Origin: JAIBJN01 sp963847985 | Lineage (GTDB): Bacteria; Actinomycetota; Thermoleophilia; Gaiellales; Gaiellaceae | Reading direction: 5' to 3' | Length of the DNA stretch: 64,000 nt | Assembly: GCA_963847985.1 (NCBI GenBank) | Contig: CAWKBS010000011.1 | Span: forward strand, 124,001 to 188,000 | Shown: positions 39,278 to 47,464 of the stretch, piece by piece | Position numbering within the stretch: position 1 is the first letter of the stretch | Layout: each line of letters begins with the position of its first letter | The notes under the pieces: model-generated | Told to the model about the DNA's origin: nothing | Seen by the model: the letters and a program-made list of their open reading frames with translations, nothing else | The model's database searches: none | Position numbers and translations under genes: made by a program

Positions 39278-39556
39278 CTAGCTGCTCTCGGGCGCCCGCA
39301 GCTCGAGGCAGCTCACGCCCTGCAGGTCGAGCCAGATACGGCCTTCGCCGCGCACGACCCGCAGCAGCACCGCGTCGCACCCCGGGCAGCGCGCGACCGA
39401 GCCGGGCGCCTGCGCGTAGACGGCGAGGGCGCCGATCTCCCACACGGCGCCGCACGAGGAGCACGTCGAGCGGGCGACCGTCAGCTCGCCGACGAACACG
39501 TCGCCGAGGAGGCCGCCGATCGCGTTGCCGTCCAGCTTGAGGTCTGCCGTCTCCAT
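39278..39556 (-). CDS. DUF6510-like zinc-ribbon protein
   Basis: A 92-residue protein. LDGNAIGGLLGDVFVGELTVA is followed by two CxxC pairs (STCSSCGAVWE and ARCPGCDAVLLRVV) that would bind one zinc, then RIWLDLQGVSCLEL. The pattern matches the DUF6510 family of actinobacteria, of unknown function. It starts 3 bases after the reductase stop on the opposite side of the operon order: reading on the minus strand it follows the reductase directly, so it belongs to the sulfite-oxidase-like operon. Confidence 0.75.
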   Translation of the reverse strand: METADLKLDGNAIGGLLGDVFVGELTVARSTCSSCGAVWEIGALAVYAQAPGSVARCPGCDAVLLRVVRGEGRIWLDLQGVSCLELRAPESS

Positions 39557-39559
39557 CGC

Positions 39560-40321
39560 TCAAGGCCCGGTCGGGCCGAACCGCTCGGTCCTGACGCGCG
39601 CCGGGTCGTAGCCTAGGGCGACCAGGCCGTCCGCCGCCACCTCGACGAAGCGGGTCGAGCCGCAGACGAACGCGGCGGCCCCGCCGTCCGCGGGGCCGAA
39701 GACCTCCGCGAGCATCTCGCCGTCGATGCGCCGCGCGTAGCCCTCCCAGCCGTCGGGCCGCTCTCGGGTCAGCGTGTGCACGACTCTGAGTGCCGGATCG
39801 GCGGCGGCGAGAGCATCCAGCTCCTCGCGGTAGATGACGTCCTCGAGGGTCCGCGACGAGTAGAGCAGCGCCGCCGGCAAGTCGAGGCCTGCGGCCGACC
39901 GGTGGCGCAGCATGGCCATGAGCGGAACGATCCCCGAGCCGCCCGCGACCAGGTGAAGTGGGTCGCCGACCGTGCCGTCCCAGACGAAGTAGCCGCCGAT
40001 CGGGCCGCGCAGCTCGAAGCGGTCTCCGACCCGCAGCTCCTCGGTCAGGAAGGGCGAGACCTCGCCGTCGTCGAGCTCTTCGACGGTGAGGACGATGCGC
40101 TCGCCGTCCGTGGGCGTCGCAATGGAGTAGCTGCGCTCGGCCTGGTAGCCGTCCTCCGCGGTCAGGCGCACGTCGACGTGCTGGCCCGGACGGTGGCCGG
40201 CCCAGCCCGGGACGTCGAGGATCAGGCTGGTGACGCGCGGGGTCTCCGGCACGAGCTCCACGACCTCGGCGAGGAGCCACCGGAGCGGCGTCAGTCGCCC
40301 CAGTACCGCTGCTCCTGCCAC
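39560..40321 (-). CDS. Ferredoxin-NADP reductase-like oxidoreductase
   Basis: A 253-residue FAD/NAD-binding reductase. FAD motif AERSYSIATPTDG (RxYS), GPIGGYFVWDG, the NAD-binding GGSGIVPLMAMLRH and the terminal VCGSTRFVEVAADGLVALGY are all present. No 2Fe-2S domain is attached. GTG 40321 overlaps the upstream sulfite-oxidase-like gene by 31 bases, a strong sign that the two proteins work together, this one feeding or taking electrons from the molybdenum protein. Confidence 0.88.
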   Translation of the reverse strand: MAGAAVLGRLTPLRWLLAEVVELVPETPRVTSLILDVPGWAGHRPGQHVDVRLTAEDGYQAERSYSIATPTDGERIVLTVEELDDGEVSPFLTEELRVGDRFELRGPIGGYFVWDGTVGDPLHLVAGGSGIVPLMAMLRHRSAAGLDLPAALLYSSRTLEDVIYREELDALAAADPALRVVHTLTRERPDGWEGYARRIDGEMLAEVFGPADGGAAAFVCGSTRFVEVAADGLVALGYDPARVRTERFGPTGP

Positions 40322-40893
40322 GGATCCCCGTAGAGGTGGTAGCCGAGGGACTCCCAGAAGCCGGGCTCGTCCTCGTCCAGGAGCCGCAGGCCGCGCACCC
40401 ACTTGGCGCTCTTCCAGAAGTAGAGGTGCGGGACGAGCAGCCGGGCCGGGCCGCCGTGCTCCGGGTCGAGCGGCTCGCCGTCGTAGCCGAAAGCGACCCA
40501 GGCCTTGCCGTCGGTCACGTCCTCGAGCGGGAGGTTGGTCGTGTAGCCGCCGTCGCTCCACGCCATGACGTAGGCCGCATCCGTCTCGACGCCGTCGAGC
40601 AGCGTGTCCACGGAGACGCCTTCCCACTCGGTGTCGAGCTTCGACCACTTCGTGACGCAGTGGATGTCCTTCGTGATCGTCTCCTGCGGCAGCGCCGTGA
40701 GCTCGTCCCAGCTCCAGCGCGCCAGCTCCTCGCCGCCCTCGGAGATCGTGAAGCTCCAGGTCTCGAGCGGCGTGTGCGGCGTCGGGCCCGCCGAGAGCAC
40801 GGGAAAATCGTGCGTCTCGTACTGGCCGGGCGGGATGCGCCCGCTCTCGTCCGTCTCGCGCTTGCCGCGGAAGCCGCGGGTGATGAAGGCCAC
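40291..40893 (-). CDS. Molybdopterin-dependent sulfite-oxidase-like protein
   Basis: A 200-residue protein with the sulfite oxidase/YedY-type molybdopterin domain. The Mo-ligating cysteine is in KDIHCVTKWSKLDTEWEGV; other motifs are AYVMAWSDGGYTTNL, PHLYFWKSAKWVRGL and GFWESLGYHLYGDPWQEQRY. It has no signal peptide, so it is cytoplasmic, unlike MsrP/YedY. The physiological substrate is not readable. It is coupled by overlap to a flavin reductase, making a two-component redox system. Confidence 0.85.
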   Translation of the reverse strand: MAFITRGFRGKRETDESGRIPPGQYETHDFPVLSAGPTPHTPLETWSFTISEGGEELARWSWDELTALPQETITKDIHCVTKWSKLDTEWEGVSVDTLLDGVETDAAYVMAWSDGGYTTNLPLEDVTDGKAWVAFGYDGEPLDPEHGGPARLLVPHLYFWKSAKWVRGLRLLDEDEPGFWESLGYHLYGDPWQEQRYWGD

Positions 40894-40902
40894 GGCGCGA
40901 GC

Positions 40903-41542
40903 TTAGCCAGCGATGCGCTCGACGGCGCCGCCGCGGCCGACGAGGACCTCGGAGACGAGCTCCGGGGGAAAGAGGCCGTGCTCGACCACGCCGGGCGTAG
41001 CGGCCAGGCGGGCCGCGAGCTCCGCGGGCTCGCCCACCGCCCCCAGGTAGTCGGCGATCAGCGCCGCCGTCCGGGCTCGGCGGCACGTCGCGCAGCTCGG
41101 CGTCGCCGACGCGGGCAAGCGTGGCTCGCACGCCGTAGGCGAGGATCTCGAGCGGCACCGGCGGGCCGATCGCCTCCACGAGCTTGTCGGAGGAGGCGAC
41201 GACGACGAAGCGCTCGGCCGCGGCCGCCACGATCTTCTCCCGCGTGTGCGCCGCGCCGCCGCCCTTGACGAGCCAGCCGTCCGGCGCGATCTGATCGGCT
41301 CCGTCCACGGCCAGGTCGAGGCGGTCGAGCTCGTCGAAGGGCTCGACGGCCAGACCGAGCTCGCGTGCAGCGCTCTCCGTCTGCAGCGACGTGGCGACGC
41401 AGCGGAGGCGCAGGCCGCGGCGCGCGAGCGCCGGGAGGAAGTACGCCACCGTGGAGCCTGTCCCCAGCCCGACGACCATCCCGTCCCGGACGAGCTCGGC
41501 AGCCGCCTCGGCGGCGACGCGCTTTTCGTCGTCGGCGGTCAC
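40903..41542 (-). CDS. rpiA: Ribose-5-phosphate isomerase A, with one-base frame lesion
   Basis: Interconverts ribose 5-phosphate and ribulose 5-phosphate. Clear RpiA motifs: VGLGTGSTVAYFLPAL, VDGADQIAPDGWLVKGGGAAHTREK and DKLVEAIGPPVPLEI. After RDVPPSPDG the frame shifts: one surplus G near 41077. With it removed the protein continues ALIADYLGAVGEPAELA to VVEHGLFPPELVSEVLVG and stops at 40903, giving about 212 residues. GTG 41542 is set by a TACGCT box 6 bases upstream. As rpiA is normally essential for the pentose pathway, an error in the sequence is likely. Confidence 0.87.
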
Positions 41543-41548
41543 GCTGTC

Positions 41549-41558
41549 AGCGTAGGAT
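41549..41558. promoter_or_regulatory. Overlapping divergent -10 boxes (TACGCT minus / TAGGAT plus)
   Basis: AGCGTAGGAT gives TACGCT on the minus strand, 6 bases before the rpiA GTG, and TAGGAT on the plus strand, 9 bases before the SDR ATG. It shares GTCAGCGTA with the site at 15181. Confidence 0.45.
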
Positions 41559-41567
41559 CCCGGGAGG

Positions 41568-42341
41568 ATGGCCTCCGACGCCGAGCTCGCCGGGAGGGTC
41601 GCGCTCGTCACGGGCGGCGGGCGCGGGATCGGCCGCGGGATCGCGCTCGAGCTCACGCGGGCCGGAGCGCGGGTCGCCGTGGCCGCGCGCACGCGGGCGC
41701 AGGTCGAGGAGACCGCAGGCGAGATCGACGGCCTGGCGATCGAGGCCGACGTCTCGAAGCGCGAGGACGTGGAGCGGATGGTCGCCACGGCCGAGCAGGA
41801 GCTCGGGCCGCTCGACGTGCTCGTCGCCAACGCCGGCATCGCGAACTGGGAAGAGGCCGCGTGGGAGGTCGAGCCGGAGGAGTGGTGGCGGATCCTCGAG
41901 GTCAACGTGCTGGGCGTCTACCTCTGCTGCCGCGCCGTCATCCCGGGGATGATCGAGCGCGGCGGCGGCCGGATCGTCAACGTCGCGAGCGGCGCCGCTT
42001 ACCTGCCCGGCAGCACCTCGACGGCCTACAGCGCCAGCAAGGCGGCGGTGCACCGCTTCAGCGAGACGCTCGCGAACCAGCTCGCGCCGCACGGCATCCC
42101 TGTCTTCTCCATCAGCCCCGGCCTCGTCCGCACGGACCTGATCGGGAGCCACTTCGGCGACGACGCACCCTGGACGCCCCCCGAGCTGGCGCCGCGCCTC
42201 GTCCGTGCGCTCGCCTCCGGCAAGCTCGACGCGCTCTCGGGCCGCTACCTCCACGCCGAGCACGACGACATCGACGACGTGGCGAGCCGCGCCGACCAGA
42301 TCGTCGCCGACGACCTCAACGCGATCCGCCTGCGCCGCTGA
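41568..42341 (+). CDS. Short-chain dehydrogenase/reductase (FabG-like)
   Basis: A 257-residue classical SDR. NAD(P)-binding VTGGGRGIGRGIA, VLVANAGIA (NNAG-like), catalytic Ser in VASGAAYLPG and Tyr/Lys in TAYSASKAAV, then FSISPGLVRTDL. It reduces or oxidises an alcohol/ketone; the substrate is unknown. GGGAGG precedes the ATG. The stop overlaps the next gene's ATG by one base (TGATG), so it is coupled to the ROK kinase; a sugar or polyol pathway is likely. Confidence 0.9.
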   Translation: MASDAELAGRVALVTGGGRGIGRGIALELTRAGARVAVAARTRAQVEETAGEIDGLAIEADVSKREDVERMVATAEQELGPLDVLVANAGIANWEEAAWEVEPEEWWRILEVNVLGVYLCCRAVIPGMIERGGGRIVNVASGAAYLPGSTSTAYSASKAAVHRFSETLANQLAPHGIPVFSISPGLVRTDLIGSHFGDDAPWTPPELAPRLVRALASGKLDALSGRYLHAEHDDIDDVASRADQIVADDLNAIRLRR

Positions 42342-43300
42342 TGCCGACCTTCCGGGCCGGTATCGACCTCGGCGCCACGAAGATCCAGGCCGTTGTCGTC
42401 GGGCCCGACCACACCGTCGTCGGGCAGGCGCGGCATCCGACGCCGACCGAGGGCGGGCCCACCGACGTCACGGCCAGAATCGCGGACTCCGTGCGCGAGG
42501 CAGCCGGGTCCGCCGGCGTCGCCGTCGAGGAGCTGGGCGGCATCGGCATCGGCTCGCCCGGCGCGGTCGACCAGGAGACCGGCACCGTCGCCTCCGCCCG
42601 GAACCTGCCGAACTGGGAGGAGCCGTTCCCGCTCGCCGAGGCGCTCGGCGAGGCGCTCGGGGCGCCGGTTCGCGTCGACAACGACGTCCAGGCGGCCGTT
42701 CTCGGTGAGCTTGAGCTGGGCGCCGGGAAGCCGTTCTCCTCGTTTCTCGGCGTCTGGTGGGGGACCGGCGTCGGCGGCGGGATCGTCCTCGACCGCAGGC
42801 TCTGGCTCGGGCGCGGCGCCGCCGGGGAGATCGGCCACGTCGTCGTGAAGCGCGGCGGGGCACGCTGCCCCTGCGGCCGCGAGGGGTGCCTCGAGGCGTA
42901 CGCCGGCCGCGGGGCGATGGAGCGACGCGCGCGCGAGCTCGCCGAACGGGGCCACAAGACCGTCCTCTTCCAGCTCATGGAGAAGCGAGGGCGCGACCGG
43001 CTGACGAGCGGTGTGTGGGCAGCCGCGCTCGACCGCAACGACCACATGGCGACCGACCTCGTCCAGCGCGCGGTCATGGCCCTCGGAGCGGGCATCGCCT
43101 CGGCCGTCAACCTGCTCGACGTCGAGGCCGTGATCGTCGGCGGCGGGCTCGGCACCCGCCTCGGCGAGCCCTACGTCGAGAGGATCGCCGAAGCGATGCA
43201 GCCGCACCTGTTCGTGGACGCGCGGCCTCCGGCCATGGTCACGGCGGGGCTCGGCGACCTCGGCGGCGCCGTCGGCGCCGCGCTCCTGGTCGAGCCCTGA
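42341..43300 (+). CDS. ROK-family sugar kinase (glucokinase-like)
   Basis: A 319-residue ROK protein without an N-terminal DNA-binding domain, so a kinase and not a repressor. ATP loop GIDLGATKIQAVVV, GIGSPGAVDQETG, VRVDNDVQAAVLGE (catalytic Asp), WGTGVGGGIVLD and the ROK zinc motif CPCGREGCLEAYAGRGAM. It probably phosphorylates glucose or a related hexose, but also N-acetyl sugars are possible. Coupled to the SDR. Converges with rnc with a 1-base gap. Confidence 0.9.
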   Translation: MPTFRAGIDLGATKIQAVVVGPDHTVVGQARHPTPTEGGPTDVTARIADSVREAAGSAGVAVEELGGIGIGSPGAVDQETGTVASARNLPNWEEPFPLAEALGEALGAPVRVDNDVQAAVLGELELGAGKPFSSFLGVWWGTGVGGGIVLDRRLWLGRGAAGEIGHVVVKRGGARCPCGREGCLEAYAGRGAMERRARELAERGHKTVLFQLMEKRGRDRLTSGVWAAALDRNDHMATDLVQRAVMALGAGIASAVNLLDVEAVIVGGGLGTRLGEPYVERIAEAMQPHLFVDARPPAMVTAGLGDLGGAVGAALLVEP

Positions 43301-43301
43301 G

Positions 43302-43958
43302 CTAGCCGCCGGGCGCGGTCAGCTTCTCGAGAGCCTCGCGGGCCGCGACCTGCTCGGCCGCCTTCTTCGAGGCGCCCTGGCCCGTGCCCACGACCTCGCC
43401 GTCGATCGTGGCGGCGCAGGTGAAGTTGCGATCGTGCGGCGGGCCCTCCGCGGTCACGACGGAGTAGGTGACGGCGAGCCCCCGTCGCGCCAGCTCCTCC
43501 TGGAGCTCGGTCTTGTAGTCGACGTGGCCCTCGAGCGCGTAGTCGATGCGCTCCTGGAACGCGTCGACGATCGGCCCGCGGAGCGGCTCGAAGCCGTGCT
43601 CGAGGTAGAGCGCGCCCAGGCAGGCCTCGACGAGCGCGGCGAGCACGTTCCGGTTGTCGGCCAGGCGCAGCAGCTCGTCCGCGTCGACCGTTCCCGCGTT
43701 GCCGGCGAAGAGCTCGCCGAGGCCCAGCCGCCTGCCGACGAGGGCGCAGCTGTGCCGCGAGACGACGTGGGCGCGGATCTTGGCCAGCTGGCCCTCCGCC
43801 TCGTTGGGGAAGCGGTCGTAGAGCTCCTCGGCGATTGCGAGGCCGAGCACGCTGTCCCCGAGGAACTCGAGGCGCTCGTAGGAATCCGCGCGGCTGGGCG
43901 CCCACGAGGAATGCGTGAAGGCGTGGCTGAGGCGCTCGTCCGGAAGCGCCTTGATCAG
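43302..43958 (-). CDS. rnc: Ribonuclease III (no standard start codon found)
   Basis: Endonuclease for double-stranded RNA, needed in rRNA maturation. RNase III signature YERLEFLGDSVLGLAIAEEL, then LVEACLGALYLEHGF and the double-stranded RNA-binding domain (DYKTELQEELARRGL, GASKKAAEQVAAREALEKL). The conserved N-terminal helix (ALIKALPDERLSHAFTHSSW) lies upstream of the first GTG (43850), which would cut into the signature. No ATG, GTG or TTG exists between the acpP stop and that helix. CTG 43958, preceded by GGGGGCGGAG, is the most plausible start, giving 218 residues. Second gene after acpP. Confidence 0.88.
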   Translation of the reverse strand: MIKALPDERLSHAFTHSSWAPSRADSYERLEFLGDSVLGLAIAEELYDRFPNEAEGQLAKIRAHVVSRHSCALVGRRLGLGELFAGNAGTVDADELLRLADNRNVLAALVEACLGALYLEHGFEPLRGPIVDAFQERIDYALEGHVDYKTELQEELARRGLAVTYSVVTAEGPPHDRNFTCAATIDGEVVGTGQGASKKAAEQVAAREALEKLTAPGG

Positions 43959-43986
43959 GGCGAGGAGCTCCGCCCCCGTCCCCGGG

Positions 43987-44232
43987 CTATTGGTGGGTGG
44001 AGATGTAGTCGACTGCCTGCCCGACCGTCTGGATCTGCTGGGCGTCCTCGTCCGAGATCTTGATCCCGAACTGGTCCTCGAGCTCCATGATGAGCTCGAC
44101 GAGATCGAGCGAGTCGGCGTCGAGATCTTCCTGGAACGAGGCCTCCTCCGTGATCTCGGTCTCTTCGATCCCGAGCTGCTCGATAAGAACGTCCTTCACC
44201 CGCTCGGCGATCTCTTCGCGCGTAGCTGCCAT
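43987..44232 (-). CDS. acpP: Acyl carrier protein
   Basis: An 81-residue ACP. The phosphopantetheine serine is in FQEDLDADSLDLVELIM (DSL motif), flanked by acidic helices. It carries growing acyl chains in type II fatty acid synthesis. ATG with AGGAGA upstream. The TAGCAT box at 44288-44293 gives it a promoter of its own; plsX lies upstream, rnc downstream, the usual order. Confidence 0.97.
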   Translation of the reverse strand: MAATREEIAERVKDVLIEQLGIEETEITEEASFQEDLDADSLDLVELIMELEDQFGIKISDEDAQQIQTVGQAVDYISTHQ

Positions 44233-44287
44233 CTCGGATTTCTCCTGCCTTTCTCTCTGTTGCGGACACCCAGGTGAACGGCGCCGG

Positions 44288-44293
44288 ATGCTA
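44288..44293 (-). promoter_or_regulatory. Candidate -10 box (TAGCAT) for acpP
   Basis: TAGCAT on the minus strand in the 80-base plsX-acpP gap, with CTGAAC 17 bases upstream as a weak -35. The predicted leader is about 48 bases and contains the AGGAGA ribosome binding site, so this transcript would not be leaderless. Confidence 0.35.
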
Positions 44294-44312
44294 CCACGGT
44301 TTGCGGAGAGGT

Positions 44313-45311
44313 TCAGGGCGCGGCGGCTTCATGCTCCCGTGCCGCGAGTCGCTCCGCGAGCCGGTCGACGACGCCGCCGGCCACGCCGAGGGCCGCGTAG
44401 CGGATCGCGTTGGCGATCGCTGCGGCCGAGGAGTTGCCGTGCGCGATGACGACGAGCCCCCGCAGGCCAAGCAGGTAGGCGCCGCCGTAGGTGTCCGGGT
44501 CGAGGCGCGCGCGCAGCGCCCTCGCTGCCGGGCGGATGAGCAGTCCGCCGAGCTTCCCGCGGGCGGAGTCGGTGATCTCGTCGCGGAACGCCTGCAGCGT
44601 CGTCTGGATCGTGCCCTCCAGGAGCTTCAGCGCCATGTTCCCCGTGAAGCCGTCGCAGACGACCACGTCTGCGGCCTTGCGGAGCAGGTCGCGCCCCTCG
44701 ACGTTCCCGACGAAGCGCAGGCCCTCGGCGGCGACGAGCTCGTCGTGCGCCTCGCGGATCAGCTTGTTCCCCTTCTCCGGCTCCTCGCCGATGGAGAGGA
44801 GGGCCACGGTCGGCTCCGGCAGCCCGGCGATCTCCTCGGCGAAAACGCTGCCCATGTAGGCGAACTGGAGAAGGTGCTCCGGGCGCGCGTCGGCGTTCGC
44901 GCCCGCGTCGATCAGGATCGAGGGCCCGCCGAGCGCCGGGATGGGCACGGCGATCGCGGGTCGGTGGACGTCGGGGAGGCGCCGGATCTCCAGGAGCCCG
45001 GCGGCCAGCATCGCGCCGGTGTTCCCCGCCCCGACGACCGCGTCGGCCGTGCCGTCGTGAACGGCCCTGCAGGCGAGGAAGAGCGAGCTCTCGCGCTTGT
45101 CGCGGGCAGCGTCCGACGGCTTCTCGTCCATGGCCACGACCTGGTCGGCGTGGACGATCTCGAGGCCGCCGGCGAGCGGCTCGAGCACCCCGCGCGGGCC
45201 GAAGAGGACGGGAACGACGTCGTTCGAGGCGGCGGCGAGGGCGCCGGCGACGATCTGCTGCGGCGCCCGATCGCCGCCCATGGCGTCGACGGCGACGCGA
45301 ACGGGGGGCAC
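44313..45311 (-). CDS. plsX: Phosphate acyltransferase PlsX
   Basis: A 332-residue enzyme that makes acyl-phosphate from acyl-ACP for phospholipid synthesis. Motifs: VAVDAMGGDRAPQQIV, ADAVVGAGNTGAMLAAGL, LIDAGANADARPEHLLQFA, LLSIGEEPEKGNKL and VVCDGFTGNMALKLLEG. GTG start. The 168-base gap before it is unusually rich in inverted repeats. PlsX shares its acyl-phosphate product with the FakA/FakB system encoded 8 kb away. Confidence 0.95.
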   Translation of the reverse strand: MPPVRVAVDAMGGDRAPQQIVAGALAAASNDVVPVLFGPRGVLEPLAGGLEIVHADQVVAMDEKPSDAARDKRESSLFLACRAVHDGTADAVVGAGNTGAMLAAGLLEIRRLPDVHRPAIAVPIPALGGPSILIDAGANADARPEHLLQFAYMGSVFAEEIAGLPEPTVALLSIGEEPEKGNKLIREAHDELVAAEGLRFVGNVEGRDLLRKAADVVVCDGFTGNMALKLLEGTIQTTLQAFRDEITDSARGKLGGLLIRPAARALRARLDPDTYGGAYLLGLRGLVVIAHGNSSAAAIANAIRYAALGVAGGVVDRLAERLAAREHEAAAP

Positions 45312-45355
45312 CTAGTGCCTCTTCGGGTGATGCCGCTGCGCGTCTGCATCGCGAG

Positions 45356-45444
45356 CACCAAGCCAGAGTGCGCACTCGGCCGAAGCCAAGGCTGAGAAAG
45401 CCTTGGTGAGGTCGAGGGTGGGCTCTGGCGCCGCGTGATCGCGG
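45356..45444 (-). promoter_or_regulatory. Inverted-repeat-rich rpmF-plsX intergenic leader
   Basis: Within 90 bases lie: the 12-bp palindrome GAGTGCGCACTC (45366-45377); an 8-bp stem CCAAGGCT/AGCCTTGG with a 5-base loop (45386-45406); CCGCG/CGCGG with a TGAT loop (45431-45444); a GCCAGAG/CTCTGGC pair (45362-45368 and 45424-45430) enclosing the first hairpin; and CACCAAG (45356-45362), which can pair with CTTGGTG (45402-45408) and so compete with the 8-bp stem. The competing stems suggest an RNA switch or attenuator ahead of plsX; the palindrome could be an operator. Confidence 0.5.
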
Positions 45445-45479
45445 GGCAGAGGTGTGGCTTGCATTGCCTGGAGAGGCAC

Positions 45480-45668
45480 CTAGGGCGCGGGGGCGCGGAG
45501 CGGCTCGACCTCGCGGCCCCGGTAGGTGCCGCAGGTCGGACAGACGTGGTGAGGCCGCTTCGGCTGGTGGCACTGCTGGCACTCGACGAGCGCGGGAACG
45601 GACGCCTTGTGCGTCGCCCGCCGCTTGTCGCGGCGCGACTTGGAGGTCTTTCGCTTCGGAACGGCCAT
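45480..45668 (-). CDS. rpmF: 50S ribosomal protein L32
   Basis: A 62-residue L32: MAVPKRKTSKSRRDKRRA, a zinc ribbon CQQCHQPKRPHHVCPTC and GTYRGREV. Four cysteines are present, so this is the zinc-binding form. ATG with TATACT 11 bases upstream. It sits between DUF177 and plsX, as in most bacteria. Confidence 0.97.
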   Translation of the reverse strand: MAVPKRKTSKSRRDKRRATHKASVPALVECQQCHQPKRPHHVCPTCGTYRGREVEPLRAPAP

Positions 45669-45679
45669 CGCGGCGGCTG

Positions 45680-45685
45680 AGTATA
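45680..45685 (-). promoter_or_regulatory. -10 box (TATACT) for rpmF
   Basis: Minus-strand CCGCTATACTC followed by CCGCCG and the rpmF ATG. The same arrangement precedes rpmB (54715-54720). The box lies 11 bases before the ATG, so the message has almost no leader. Confidence 0.55.
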
Positions 45686-45722
45686 GCGGCTGCGCCCCGG
45701 CCCCCAGCGCGCCGACCGGGCG

Positions 45723-46232
45723 CTACAAGCGGTCGCGCAACTCGGCGAGCGCCGCCCAGCGGGGATCCGCTTCCTCGCCCTCGTGCTCGTGCGGCTCGCG
45801 GTTCAGGTCCTTTCCGCAGACCGGGCAGAGGCCCGCGCAGTCCTCGCGGCACAGGATCTTGTCCGGGAGCGCGAGCGCGACCGCGTCATGTGCCCAGGCG
45901 GACAGGTCGAGGCGGGTGTCTTCGATGTAGGGCGTCGTCAGCTCGTCGGACTCGCCCGGGCTCGAGGCCTGGTACTCGCGGGCGGCGACGCGCACGTCGA
46001 GGCCGGCGTCCGCCAAGCAGCGCACGCAGGGCCCGAGGACGCGGACGTCGAGCTCGAGCTCGAGCACGAGGCCGGAGCTCGTCTGGGTCAGCGCCAGCAC
46101 GGCCTCGGGCCGCTCGGGCACGGGCACGTAGCGCTGCCCGCCCAGCTCGAGCGGCTCGAGCTCGACCTCGAGCACGTCCCGCGACTGCTCGCCGGGACGC
46201 AGCTTGGCGTTGCGGAGGTTGAAGGTGGTCAC
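45723..46232 (-). CDS. DUF177 (YceD-like) protein
   Basis: A 169-residue YceD/DUF177 protein, linked to 23S rRNA/ribosome accumulation in bacteria and plants. GQRYVPVPERPEAVLALTQ, GPCVRCLADAGLDVRV (CxxC), then acidic EDTRLDLSAWAHDAVALALP and the second Cys pair LCREDCAGLCPVCGKDLN. GTG start at 46232 with GGTGAGGG just upstream. Standard neighbour of rpmF. Confidence 0.9.
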   Translation of the reverse strand: MTTFNLRNAKLRPGEQSRDVLEVELEPLELGGQRYVPVPERPEAVLALTQTSSGLVLELELDVRVLGPCVRCLADAGLDVRVAAREYQASSPGESDELTTPYIEDTRLDLSAWAHDAVALALPDKILCREDCAGLCPVCGKDLNREPHEHEGEEADPRWAALAELRDRL

Positions 46233-46257
46233 ACCCTCACCGTAGCGAAGGTGACTC

Positions 46258-46355
46258 GGGGTTCTCGAACCCCTCCGGAATGACGCCTCGTCACCGGGGT
46301 GCGCTGGACGAGTGCGAGACAAGGACGCAGGGCGCGTTCGTAGCCGGAGGCTACG
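46258..46355. repeat. Two hairpins upstream of DUF177
   Basis: GGGGTTC/GAACCCC with a 2-base loop (46258-46273), and CGTAGCC/GGCTACG with a 3-base loop (46339-46355), the latter flanked by GCGC on both sides. They lie in the 199-base gap between the SepIVA-like stop and the DUF177 start. Neither is followed by a T-run. One may be a terminator for the upstream operon or part of the DUF177 leader. No gene is visible in this gap. Confidence 0.45.
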
Positions 46356-46431
46356 GGCGCAACCGAGGACGCCGGATCGTGCCGGCCAGCGCGGCCCGGG
46401 GCACGGACTTCGTTTCGGAAGGGGTTCGGCT

Positions 46432-46923
46432 CTAGACGGCGGTTTGGTCGTCGGCCAGGTCGGCGACGACCGTCTCCTGGGAGCGCTCGTGGAGCCGCTC
46501 CCGGCCCCGGCGCACGGCACCCAGGAACTTGTCCAGGTTCACCTCGAGCGTGGACAGGATCGAGTCGGCCCAGTCCTCCATCTCGAGGCGCGTCTCGCGC
46601 GCCTGGCGGCGGGCCTCCTCGACGATCTCCTGCGCCTGGCGCTCGGCCAGCTTGACGATCTCGGTCTGCGACGCCTCGCGCACGGCCTGCTCGCGCGCCT
46701 CGCCCAGGATGCGGTCGGCCTCGCGTTTGGCCTCGGCCAGCATCTCCTGGCGCTCCTTGACGATCCAGCGCGCCTGCTTGATCTCCTCGGGGATCGTGGC
46801 CCGCATCTGGTCGAGGATGTCGTAGATCTCCTCGCGGTCGATCCGCACCTGATCCGTGAGTGGAACGGCCTTCGCGTTGTGCACGAGGTCGTCGAGCTTG
46901 TCGATGAGAACGAGAACGTCCAT
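46432..46923 (-). CDS. SepIVA/DivIVA-like coiled-coil protein
   Basis: A 163-residue coiled-coil protein: MDVLVLIDKLDDLVHNAKAVPL, VRIDREEIYDILDQMRATIPEEI, then a long Glu/Ala/Arg heptad region (AEAKREADRILGEAREQ). It matches the actinobacterial DivIVA-domain protein encoded between coaD and DUF177 (Rv2927c/SepIVA in mycobacteria), which takes part in division and polar envelope growth. Role here by homology and synteny. ATG 46923, 10 bases after coaD. Confidence 0.85.
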   Translation of the reverse strand: MDVLVLIDKLDDLVHNAKAVPLTDQVRIDREEIYDILDQMRATIPEEIKQARWIVKERQEMLAEAKREADRILGEAREQAVREASQTEIVKLAERQAQEIVEEARRQARETRLEMEDWADSILSTLEVNLDKFLGAVRRGRERLHERSQETVVADLADDQTAV

Positions 46924-46933
46924 GCGGGCCAGT

Positions 46934-47460
<527 letters not shown>

Positions 47461-47464
<4 letters not shown>

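Noticed and set aside
46258..46273. GGGGTTCTCGAACCCC as a possible tRNA T-arm
   Set aside because: On the minus strand the loop would be TTCGAGA followed by A instead of C, and no D-arm or anticodon arm is found upstream. It is a simple hairpin.
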